24,827 bases of DNA from DATDDB01 sp035260545 (lineage in GTDB: Bacteria; Pseudomonadota; Gammaproteobacteria; Burkholderiales; Gallionellaceae): positions 1 to 24,827 of the forward strand of contig DATFUZ010000028.1 of the NCBI GenBank assembly GCA_035260545.1, read 5' to 3'. The position numbers were made by a program, and so were the translations under genes. The notes below the pieces were generated by a model. It was not told the origin of the DNA. It saw nothing but the letters and a program-made list of their open reading frames with translations, and did no database searches. Numbering within the stretch: the first letter of the stretch is position 1; each line of letters begins with the position of its first letter. This document shows positions 1 through 6,308 of this stretch, piece by piece.

Positions 1-141
1 AGGCGATGGCTGCCGCCTAGATCACGCCACTGTTCCGATCTCAATCTTGTTTCTGGCGCTCGCGATTGACTGCGATCACAAAACGGCCTTGCGCCCCGGC
101 CCAGCTACCATTGCGCTGGCGTTTTGACACAGTCTGTGCCC
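1..141 (+). mobile_element. End fragment of an insertion element (left copy)
   Basis: Bases 3-141 are a perfect reverse complement of bases 24689-24827 at the other end of the window, and similarity stops abruptly at base 141. Reading plus, the first codons could be the last residues of a transposase (A-M-A-A then TAG at 18-20), followed by about 120 noncoding bases to the element boundary. The boundary end, read inward, contains CTGTGTCAAAACG, which resembles the termini of DDE-type insertion sequences. The family cannot be identified from so short a piece. A long noncoding end could also hold a structured RNA, as in some IS110/IS1111 elements, but that is speculation. Confidence 0.6.
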
Positions 142-193
142 GAAGCTGACATGACGGCTACGCCAAAGCAGACATTTTTCGCGTCGTATCGAC

Positions 194-604
194 CTACTCT
201 AGCGAAGCCAACGTCTTGCTAAATTCAGGCAGGTTTAGCGCTCTTGCCTTCTTGCGAAAGGCTTCCTCCGTAAGCGGGCCGATTACGGATTGGTCGACAT
301 TTGCCAGTGCCGAATCACGGTGTGAATCGACAATATAATAATTAGTTATCTTCCTGTCGCCGGCGGGGTGCTGCTTAGCGACGACGTAGCGGCCATCCCA
401 CCCCACCGAAAATACCGTCGCATCAACACGTCCGATGGAATTGCCATCATCGAGTCGACGAACTAGGGATACGTTCTCGGCCGTGTCGATCCAAACCAGG
501 GAGTATGGTCCGCCGCGCCATTCGACGCCTGAGTCGAACACGCTGCATGCGACGGCGAGGCTAGTAACAAGAATTGTCAGAACGATTTTAAGACGTACGT
601 GCAT
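194..604 (-). CDS. Small putative lipoprotein, DUF3997-like
   Basis: A 136-residue protein read from the ATG at 604; a TTG at 676 would add 24 residues without any signal-like sequence. The N-terminus is a short basic stretch, a hydrophobic core and the lipobox-like LAVAC, so it is probably exported and lipid-anchored at that Cys (about residue 20). The body contains VAKQHP, then TNYYIVD, then GPLTEEAFRKKA near the C-terminus. From memory this order is typical of the DUF3997 family of uncharacterised small lipoproteins; the family name is a recollection and was not checked. The function is unknown. It is the outermost gene of the left arm, points outward, and has repeat copy 1 just upstream. 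The ribosome binding site is weak. Confidence 0.6.
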   Translation of the reverse strand: MHVRLKIVLTILVTSLAVACSVFDSGVEWRGGPYSLVWIDTAENVSLVRRLDDGNSIGRVDATVFSVGWDGRYVVAKQHPAGDRKITNYYIVDSHRDSALANVDQSVIGPLTEEAFRKKARALNLPEFSKTLASLE

Positions 605-630
605 TCCATCGGCTATGCAAAGAGTTTGTA

Positions 631-721
631 ACTGGGACGAATCTGTCGTCCCCCGCAGGTCTGCTGCCCTGATCAAAGCGGACCAATTTTACTTCAGTCC
701 TAGACCGGCAGCGTCGTGCCC
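631..721 (-). repeat. Intergenic repeat, copy 1 (shortened)
   Basis: This is a diverged, shorter copy of the repeat also seen at 1741-1861 and 2992-3114. Shared parts are a GGGACGA...GTCCC hairpin at 633-652 and a 45-base stretch starting AGCGGACC at 677 and ending GTGCCC. It lies about 27 bases upstream of the ATG of the minus-strand lipoprotein gene. Confidence 0.6.
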
Positions 722-845
722 TGAAGAGACATTTCGTCTTCGCGGAAGGAAAGCAGATGCGGACATTGGCCCCTCCACCCCGGCGACTTAACTGCTACAT
801 AAGTCTGCCGTTCTCACCAACAGAACCATACAGGCCGACATTTTT

Positions 846-924
846 GTAGGATAGGTGGAGCGCAGCGATACCCATCAATATCGGCAGCCACCCGGTGGGT
901 ATCGCTGCGCTCCACCCACCCTAC
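846..924. repeat. 79-base long-hairpin repeat (REP/MITE-like)
   Basis: Two 29-base arms, 846-874 and 896-924, are inverted complements with only two mismatches and enclose a 21-base loop. The arm contains GTGGAGCGCAGCGATACCCA. Such GTAGGGTGGG/CCCACCCTAC-ended palindromes occur as dispersed intergenic repeats in beta- and gammaproteobacteria (general knowledge). It lies in the 722-976 spacer between the first two left-arm genes, in which nothing else is recognisable. The short reading frame crossing it is a by-product of the repeat. It could act as a bidirectional transcription stop or mRNA-end stabiliser, but there is no T-run. Confidence 0.8.
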
Positions 925-976
925 GCGCGCTTTAATTCAGTGGCACCGTTTGACGGGATTTGCCCGCCCCGCCCGA

Positions 977-1705
977 TCAGAGCGGAAGCAGATTCGCCCG
1001 AATGGAGGCGGCTGGTTCCGGCAACGCCGCTTCGAGGTAGGCGAAGCCCGGGAACCCGCCCCATAAAAACGCGTTGTGCACGTGGTAAAAGAGACTGGTA
1101 CAGTCCCGAGCGTTGAGGAGAAGGGTGTCAACGGCCGGAACTGTGGTGTCAATGGAGTAAGCGGGTCCACCACTTATGTTTGCCTTGTGAACGTAGTCTG
1201 GCGCGATGGAAAGTTGAAATGGCCCCGCCTCGGCCGGGCCGTCTTCCTCGACGAACCAGCGCCAGTCGTCGTACTCGGACTTCAGGTACTCCCTGTCGAG
1301 CTGCAAAACGAGAGGGTCGGCGTACCAGATGTCAGCTTCGCGGGGAGGCAGGTCGGCGTAGCCCGATTCTGGCCAACCGGGGTGTGAGCCCATCAGGTTA
1401 ACCGAGCCGACTTCAGTGATCCACGCTTGCAGAAATATCGGGAGATAAACGCCCAGACGTTCGAACTCCGAGATCCACTCTGACGCCTGACCATCGTCCG
1501 GGACGTGCACTTCATCCGGAAATGCAAACACGTAGCCGGCTTGGGATAGACCCTGGACGAGGTACTCAACGTTGGAACGGGCTCGCGCGCAGAGGTGGCG
1601 CGCGAATTCCAAGGCCCGCTTCCGGAATTCCGGGTCTGCGAGGCGATGCGCCTGGGCAACCAACAAAGCCCAATCAGTGTGAGTGTCACTCGTGGAATAG
1701 CTCAT
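977..1705 (-). CDS. Uncharacterised protein (conserved HKANxSGG / GGFPG type)
   Basis: A 242-residue soluble protein with no signal peptide or membrane segment. The N-terminal part is helical. The C-terminal half has the short conserved-looking segments YADPLVLQ, SEYDDW, APDYVHKANISGG and LWGGFPGF, an order I associate with a widespread family of unnamed bacterial proteins, often next to mobile or toxin-immunity genes. I cannot name a domain. The ATG at 1705 is the only good start and has no clear Shine-Dalgarno sequence. Repeat copy 2 begins 35 bases upstream and the 79-base hairpin lies downstream. It faces outward like its neighbours. The function is unknown. Confidence 0.65.
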   Translation of the reverse strand: MSYSTSDTHTDWALLVAQAHRLADPEFRKRALEFARHLCARARSNVEYLVQGLSQAGYVFAFPDEVHVPDDGQASEWISEFERLGVYLPIFLQAWITEVGSVNLMGSHPGWPESGYADLPPREADIWYADPLVLQLDREYLKSEYDDWRWFVEEDGPAEAGPFQLSIAPDYVHKANISGGPAYSIDTTVPAVDTLLLNARDCTSLFYHVHNAFLWGGFPGFAYLEAALPEPAASIRANLLPL

Positions 1706-1740
1706 AAATAATGGGTGTCAGGCTCGACATGTTCCTGTTT

Positions 1741-1861
1741 GAAATTTGGAGGCACTTCGTTATGTCCGTATATGGACGGTTCAGCCATCCCGCATATTTC
1801 TGCTCTACTGCGTATAGCGGACCGATTGTACTTCAATCCAGGATCGGCAACAGCGTGCCCA
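1741..1861 (-). repeat. Intergenic repeat, copy 2
   Basis: This copy aligns over its whole 121 bases with 2992-3114 at roughly 80% identity by eye. The best-kept part is the 3' 70 bases, which contain CCCGCATATTTCTG, then GTATAGCGGACCGATTGTAC, and end CAGCGTGCCCA. It carries a degenerate hairpin at 1772-1791. It lies directly upstream of the minus-strand gene that starts at 1705. Confidence 0.75.
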
Positions 1862-1959
1862 GAACGGACATTAACCTTTCCCGAAAGCGGACGTTCAAGG
1901 TGTCACGGCCAATCGAGACAGCCCCCATTGATCGACCCGATGCCTGTTTGTTATTGCGC

Positions 1960-2916
1960 TCACTTGGGCCAGAACTCGCTTCTCTCGCGCTTCTGCATCG
2001 GCTCTATCACGCCGCCGGAACGGCCTGCGATGAATCCCGCGACCTCTTGGGCAAGGTGCGCAGAAAATGACCTCACTTGCAGAACGAGTGGATCGGTCGA
2101 GATCGGATCAACATCAACCCGCGGTTTGTCCGCGTCCCTAAGCTCGATGGTCAGTTCTGTCCACTGGGTATCCCCAAGCGTGCGGCTGTCTCCATCCGAG
2201 TCGATGTTGCAGTTCGCGCCCCAGAGGTGCTCGGCAACTTGATCAAAAGGCGGTCGCGGCCCCGGTTTAACGATGTTCACTAGATATTCAAACAGCCCTT
2301 CACCTTCGACAAAATATCCATCGCGTTCGACCGCGCGAGCATAGTCAGTGCTGTTCCACCCCGGAGACAGTGCGCGCATTTCGTCATCCGAGAGTTCTCG
2401 GCCGATGGAGGAAATCGTGGGCGCGGGCGGGCCGCATTCCCTCGACAGCCAGTCGATCACGGCTTCCAGAGGCATATACTGCTCAAGGAAATTCATCGCC
2501 AATGACGGGCAATAGGCCGAATCGGGGATATAGATGACTTGCTTTGCACCGAGGCATGAGGCAACCGCCTTGCATAAGGCGGTAACGGCCGCCTGAACCG
2601 CCTCATCTTCGATGAATGCGCCCCAACGAACTAGTGCAGAGATTTCGCACAGGCGGGCGCCCAGCACCAGGCGGATACCATACGGCCCCTCGATCTCTGT
2701 AAACGGATAGTTGTCTGTCGCCGGGCGCGCACGCCACGTCAGCGGCGGATCGGAGCGCAACTCGATTGGCCATCGCTTCGGCACCGTCCCCCACTTCTTC
2801 CAGATGGCCTCGTGCTGGCGGATCGCGTCCGCGACGGGCTCCAATAGTGTCACTGCTCCACCTGTCGTGCCGGTATCAAGCGTGTGCTCGGTTATCGCAA
2901 TGGTGTCGACGCCCAT
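1960..2916 (-). CDS. Uncharacterised 318-residue protein
   Basis: A cytoplasmic-looking protein with no signal peptide or membrane helix. The N-terminal two thirds include YIPDSAYCPSLAMNFL (about residues 128-143) and a WLSRECGPPAPTISSIG stretch. The last 70 residues, from WTELTIELR to RSFSAHLAQEVAGFIAG and SGGVIEP, look like a separate alpha/beta module. I do not recognise a named family. The start at ATG 2916 is preceded by GAAGTGAA, only a weak ribosome binding site. Repeat copy 3 ends 76 bases upstream. It is collinear with the other outward-facing left-arm genes. A role as an immunity or accessory defence protein would suit the context but is not shown. Confidence 0.6.
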   Translation of the reverse strand: MGVDTIAITEHTLDTGTTGGAVTLLEPVADAIRQHEAIWKKWGTVPKRWPIELRSDPPLTWRARPATDNYPFTEIEGPYGIRLVLGARLCEISALVRWGAFIEDEAVQAAVTALCKAVASCLGAKQVIYIPDSAYCPSLAMNFLEQYMPLEAVIDWLSRECGPPAPTISSIGRELSDDEMRALSPGWNSTDYARAVERDGYFVEGEGLFEYLVNIVKPGPRPPFDQVAEHLWGANCNIDSDGDSRTLGDTQWTELTIELRDADKPRVDVDPISTDPLVLQVRSFSAHLAQEVAGFIAGRSGGVIEPMQKRERSEFWPK

Positions 2917-3348
2917 TTCACTTCATGCAGATAGGGAAGGATACTAGAATTGCCGTCATACGTGGTCAGTTCACTCAGCCCCAAACGATCGCGAAATTGG
3001 AGGCTGAGTCATTATGTCCGGTAATGGGACGAAGCATCCGTCCCGCATATTTCTGTTTTACTTCGTATAGCGGACCGATTGTACTTCAATCCCGGACCGG
3101 CAACAGCGTGCCCAAACCTGCCGTTAGCTTCCTTAACAGGAAAGCTTCTGCTTTCGCAAGCATTACAGAGACTTTGCACAGCCCCCGCTGTGTCAACGCC
3201 TTGGCCATAATGGCAGCTTTCGGTGGTCTTGAAGTAGTTCCCTTAACTCCCGTCGCCTCCTTTCGAGATTGAATGAAGTTGTCGCAGCGCACAGAAACAC
3301 TCTTTCTTATTCTTGAGTTAGCTATTGGCCGTTGTCAGGAGATTCACT
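2917..3348. other. 432-base intergenic region with repeat copy 3
   Basis: No convincing gene is present. It contains repeat copy 3 (2992-3114). A 68-codon minus-strand frame (3086-3292) overlaps that repeat and has no ribosome binding site or recognisable motif, so I treat it as noncoding. The remaining parts, 2917-2991 and 3115-3348, show no strong structure. Confidence 0.55.
2992..3114 (-). repeat. Intergenic repeat, copy 3
   Basis: This is the best partner of the copy at 1741-1861. It contains a perfect GGGAC/GTCCC hairpin at 3025-3044 (loop GAAGCATCC), then CCGCATATTTCTG, GTATAGCGGACCGATTGTAC and CAGCGTGCCCA. It precedes the minus-strand gene starting at 2916. Confidence 0.8.
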
Positions 3349-4044
3349 CTAATGCACTGGCCTCGCCAGCCTGACTGGGGTGTCCGGTTTCAACGTAACT
3401 ATCTTCTCGGTTTGAAGATCTAGGAAGTGGACCGTACCATTCTTGTTCGTAACGGTAATAACGTGAAGAATATTTTCGGGTAGTTCGATAATGAGCGGGC
3501 GTGCGGCGCCATGTCCCGCCCGGAGCATTTCTTCGACAACCGCAGGCGGGGAGGTCGTGAGGAAGAATCCCATCGCCGCAAAAGGTCCCAGCCCATCGTA
3601 ACGACCAATCCCCTTTTGCGTGGCAACAGCAGCGGGATCCAGCCCGGAAAGGCGCTGCAGGGTTGCGTAGGTACATGATACGCAATTGTAGTTTACCCGG
3701 GGTCCGCCATCGGCGGATTCTGGGCCAATGACCGCGTCACTGCCGGAGGTGCCGTTGGTGACCAGCCACACTTCGGCTGCGGAAATTCCTTGGCCGGGTT
3801 GAGGAAACGCAGCCGTGAGCGCGAATCTACCACCGGCCTTTAGCATCACAAAAGGTCCGCTACCGAAAAGCGCCTGAGCGAGGTCACCTTGCTCGATGTA
3901 GGGCCTGCTCTGATAATAGAAGACCCAACTATGCTCTCTTTCTTGGGTCTTCGTAATTACAATCTCGGGTTTGTTGGGCCAGGAACCGTCTGGCTTGTTC
4001 AACTCGGAATGGCATATGGCCCGGGCTTCGGTCTCGGTTAACAT
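3349..4044 (-). CDS. YrhB/Imm35-like domain fused to papain-fold deamidase-like domain
   Basis: A 231-residue protein with two recognisable halves. Residues 1-97 resemble the YrhB/Imm35 immunity domain: an N-terminal helix TETEARAICHSELN, then HSWVFYYQSRPYIEQGD and FGSGPFVML. Residues 115-230 resemble papain-fold glutamine deamidase/peptidase toxins (Tox-PL type): NYNCVSCTYATLQRLSG, with C121 as candidate nucleophile, then HVITVTNKNGTVHFLDLQT with H194 as candidate catalytic His and D209/Q211 as the third residue. There is no signal peptide. Domain assignments are from remembered motif patterns, not a search. An immunity-like and a toxin-like half in one short protein is unusual. Alternatives are a self-neutralised effector or a housekeeping deamidase. 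It is the left-arm gene nearest the core and lies 221 bases from the 262-base repeat. Confidence 0.6.
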   Translation of the reverse strand: MLTETEARAICHSELNKPDGSWPNKPEIVITKTQEREHSWVFYYQSRPYIEQGDLAQALFGSGPFVMLKAGGRFALTAAFPQPGQGISAAEVWLVTNGTSGSDAVIGPESADGGPRVNYNCVSCTYATLQRLSGLDPAAVATQKGIGRYDGLGPFAAMGFFLTTSPPAVVEEMLRAGHGAARPLIIELPENILHVITVTNKNGTVHFLDLQTEKIVTLKPDTPVRLARPVH

Positions 4045-4265
4045 TATAGTGTCTGACGTGAGTCCAGTTTCCAGTCAGCCGCACGATCGGAATCCATCGC
4101 TTTTAATCTGCGGCCCAACAACTCTATATTCTCGCTGTCCATTTGGTCTTTGCGGAGAAAACAATAGAAGTATTCCCCGTTGGTGGGAGGAACGATGGCA
4201 ATTCACGGCAGCTTTGCTTACTACAGGTGCCGTAATTGAAGCCACCGCTAACGATACCGCGATCA

Positions 4266-4526
4266 TCCGCTCCTGGGACAACTCCGTCCTTCTCAATCGT
4301 CCGCTTTTGAGCAGTCTACTTGAGGGGGCGATCGGCTGCAATCGTGGAGCATTGGGGATCAGGCAGCGTTTTATTGAAGACCGTTTCGGGAAATGGAATG
4401 CCAGGGGGCTTGCCGGGTGCTGCGGACGAAATTGCTTTTGCGATGTCGATGTGCGCTTTCCCGACCGGGAAGGCACTTCCGATAGCCTGCCCCTTCATTA
4501 TCAACGCGATTTGAGAGGGGCTTGGC
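4266..4526 (-). repeat. 262-base flanking repeat, left copy
   Basis: Read on the minus strand this matches 22137-22398 with about 28 differences (near 89% identity, counted by hand). It starts GCCAAGCCCCTCTCAAATCG immediately beyond the dedA stop region and ends in a GGGACAACTCCGTCC hairpin (4274-4289). Short open frames cross it, but differences between the copies change most codons and include a frame-breaking indel, so it is probably noncoding. No gene is seen in 4045-4544. The 4045-4265 part has no clear feature. Confidence 0.85.
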
Positions 4527-4550
4527 CGCGCGGCGGGCCTTTTTTTATTT
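4524..4550 (+). terminator. Possible terminator on the plus strand at the dedA end
   Basis: A GC-rich imperfect stem (GGCCGCGCGGCGGGCC) is followed by seven T and ATTT on the plus strand. The T-run overlaps the dedA stop codon. In this orientation it would stop transcripts coming from the accessory side, not dedA itself. No plus-strand gene is seen upstream, so its use is uncertain. Confidence 0.35.
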
Positions 4551-5174
4551 CCCGCGGCGGCTGCGCAGGTGGTGCAGAAAGCGCAGGATGGCGGGCAGGA
4601 AGGACAGCAGGATGACGACGAGCGTCATCAGGGTGAGGTTGTTCTTCACCACCGGGATGTCTCCGAACGCATAGCCGGCGAGGCTGATGGAGGTGATCCA
4701 GGCGATGCTGCCCGCCGCGCTGAAGATCACGAACAGGCGGTAGCGCATCAGGCCGATTCCCGCCACGAAGGGCGCGAAGGTGCGGAAGATGGGCAGGAAG
4801 CGGGCGAACAGTATGGTCTTGCCGCCGTGCCGCTCGTAGAATTCGTGGGTGCGGTCCAGATATTCCTTCTTGATCAGCCGCCCCACCAGCCTTCGCACCA
4901 GCTTCAGCCCGGCCAGCCTGCCGATCCAGTAATTGCTGTTGTCGCCGGAGAAGGCGGCGAGCATCAGCAGCGGCAGCAGCCATTCCAGTTTCAGCGCGCC
5001 GCCCGCCGCCAGCGTGCCCGCCACGAACAGCAGCGAGTCGCCCGGCAGGAACGGCGTGGCCACCAGCCCGGTTTCGCAAAAGATGATGAGGAAGAGGATG
5101 GCGTATATCCATACGCCATATTCACGCACCATTGCGAGCAGGTGCGTATCCAGGTGGAGGATGAAGTCTATCAA
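4545..5174 (-). CDS. dedA: DedA family membrane protein
   Basis: A 209-residue integral membrane protein of the DedA/SNARE-associated (VTT) family. Members act in the inner membrane in proton-motive-force-dependent envelope homeostasis, and some translocate undecaprenyl phosphate or other phospholipids (family knowledge). Visible marks are ETGLVATPFLPGDS (about residues 34-47, with the re-entrant-loop acidic residues) and RFLPIFRTFAPFVAG (about 124-138, with conserved Arg and Pro), plus hydrophobic segments at both ends. The length is normal. The best start in frame is a TTG at 5174, 16 bases after the secF stop; the next ATG (residue 15) would cut into the conserved N-terminus. It is the last gene of the long minus-strand run. 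Confidence 0.9.
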   Translation of the reverse strand: MIDFILHLDTHLLAMVREYGVWIYAILFLIIFCETGLVATPFLPGDSLLFVAGTLAAGGALKLEWLLPLLMLAAFSGDNSNYWIGRLAGLKLVRRLVGRLIKKEYLDRTHEFYERHGGKTILFARFLPIFRTFAPFVAGIGLMRYRLFVIFSAAGSIAWITSISLAGYAFGDIPVVKNNLTLMTLVVILLSFLPAILRFLHHLRSRRGK

Positions 5175-5190
5175 GTGAGGCGTCCGTCGT

Positions 5191-6297
5191 TCAGGGGAGT
5201 ACTTTTTCCGCTTGGGGCTTCTCCGGCTTGATGAAATCCTCGCGCGAAACGCCGAACATCATCAGGAGCGGGCTGGCCACCAGCACGGAAGAATAGATGC
5301 TGAACAGGATGCCGATGGTCAGCGCCAGCGCGAAATAATGCAGGCTCTCCCCGCCCAGGAACAGCATGGAGGTCACCATCATCTGGGTACAGGCGTGGGT
5401 GATGATGGTTCGCGACATGGTGCGGGTGATGGCGTTGTCGATGATTTCGCTCACCTCCGCCTTGCGCAGCTTGCGGAAATTCTCGCGGATCCGGTCGAAC
5501 ACCACCACCGACTCGTTCACCGAGTAGCCCAGCACGGCGAGCACGCCCGCCAGCACGGTGAGCGAGAACTCCCACTGGAAGAAGGCGAAGAAGCCGAGGA
5601 TGATCACCACGTCGTGCAGGTTGGCGATGATGGCGGCGAGGCCGAACTTCCACTCGAAGCGCAGCCACAGGTAGCCGACAATGCCCATGGACACGAACAG
5701 CAGCGCGAGCAGGCCATTGTCCGCGAGGTCCTTGCCGACCTGCGGTCCCACATAGTCATTGCGGCTCAGGGTAAGCGCGGCATCCTTGTCGGGCGTCGCC
5801 ACGGGCACGGAGCAATCGTACTGCGGGCCGCTGTTCGCCTGCCATGCCTGGTCGAATTTAGTCTGGTCTTCGCCGGGCTGCTGCGGGCGCCGTGCGCAGT
5901 ATGAGCGTATGGTCTGCGGGCACACCGAGGCGAACGATCCGCCGGACACGGCCGCTTGGGCGAGACAGGCGTTGTTGAACAGCTTTTCGCCCACCGCCTC
6001 GGCGGATGCGCCCTTCTTCACCGGCACGGTGACCAGGATGTCCTGGCTGCTGCCGAAGGTCTTCACCTGGGCGTCAGGCATGCCGGCGCCGGCGAGCTGG
6101 GCGCGCAGCTTGTCGAGCTTCGCCGACTGCGCGTAGTGAACCTCCATTTCCGCGCCGCCGGTGAAATCCAGACCGAAGTTCAGGCCGCGCGTGGCGAGGA
6201 AGAACACGGCAAGGATGAAGGTCACCAGCGAGATGCTGGTGGTGATCTTCCCGTAGCTCATGAACGGGATGTCTTTTTTGATCTTGAAGAATTCCAT
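5191..6297 (-). CDS. secF: Protein translocase subunit SecF
   Basis: SecF works with SecD and YajC on SecYEG in the inner membrane and uses the proton gradient to pull secreted proteins outward. The 368-residue protein starts at the ATG at 6297 (MEFFKIKKDIPF). It has a first membrane helix at about residues 18-36, GLDFTGG at 42-48, VGPQVGKDL at about 183-191, and five C-terminal helices including SVNESVVVFDRIREN. It is about 45 residues longer than E. coli SecF. The extra material lies in the periplasmic domain around residues 108-175 and carries four cysteines (111, 126, 134, 162), which could form disulfides. The secD stop lies 11 bases upstream of the start, so secD and secF are almost contiguous. 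Confidence 0.95.
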   Translation of the reverse strand: MEFFKIKKDIPFMSYGKITTSISLVTFILAVFFLATRGLNFGLDFTGGAEMEVHYAQSAKLDKLRAQLAGAGMPDAQVKTFGSSQDILVTVPVKKGASAEAVGEKLFNNACLAQAAVSGGSFASVCPQTIRSYCARRPQQPGEDQTKFDQAWQANSGPQYDCSVPVATPDKDAALTLSRNDYVGPQVGKDLADNGLLALLFVSMGIVGYLWLRFEWKFGLAAIIANLHDVVIILGFFAFFQWEFSLTVLAGVLAVLGYSVNESVVVFDRIRENFRKLRKAEVSEIIDNAITRTMSRTIITHACTQMMVTSMLFLGGESLHYFALALTIGILFSIYSSVLVASPLLMMFGVSREDFIKPEKPQAEKVLP

Positions 6298-6308
6298 GTC
6301 AGTCCCCT

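Noticed and set aside
895..1116. 73-codon plus-strand frame starting MGIAALHPPYARF
   Set aside because: It begins inside the 79-base hairpin repeat and is a known kind of artefact of such repeats.
3086..3292. 68-codon minus-strand frame
   Set aside because: Its end lies in repeat copy 3, which shows no coding constraint. It has no ribosome binding site and no motif.
4075..4476. 133-codon minus-strand frame with an internal hydrophobic stretch (MIAVSLAVASITAPVVS)
   Set aside because: Most of it covers the 262-base noncoding repeat. The hydrophobic part is not at a credible start and has no ribosome binding site.
4316..4504. Short frame (MKGQAI... type) also present in the right copy of the 262-base repeat
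   Set aside because: Between the copies most codon differences change the amino acid and an indel breaks the frame after about 50 codons, unlike a selected protein.
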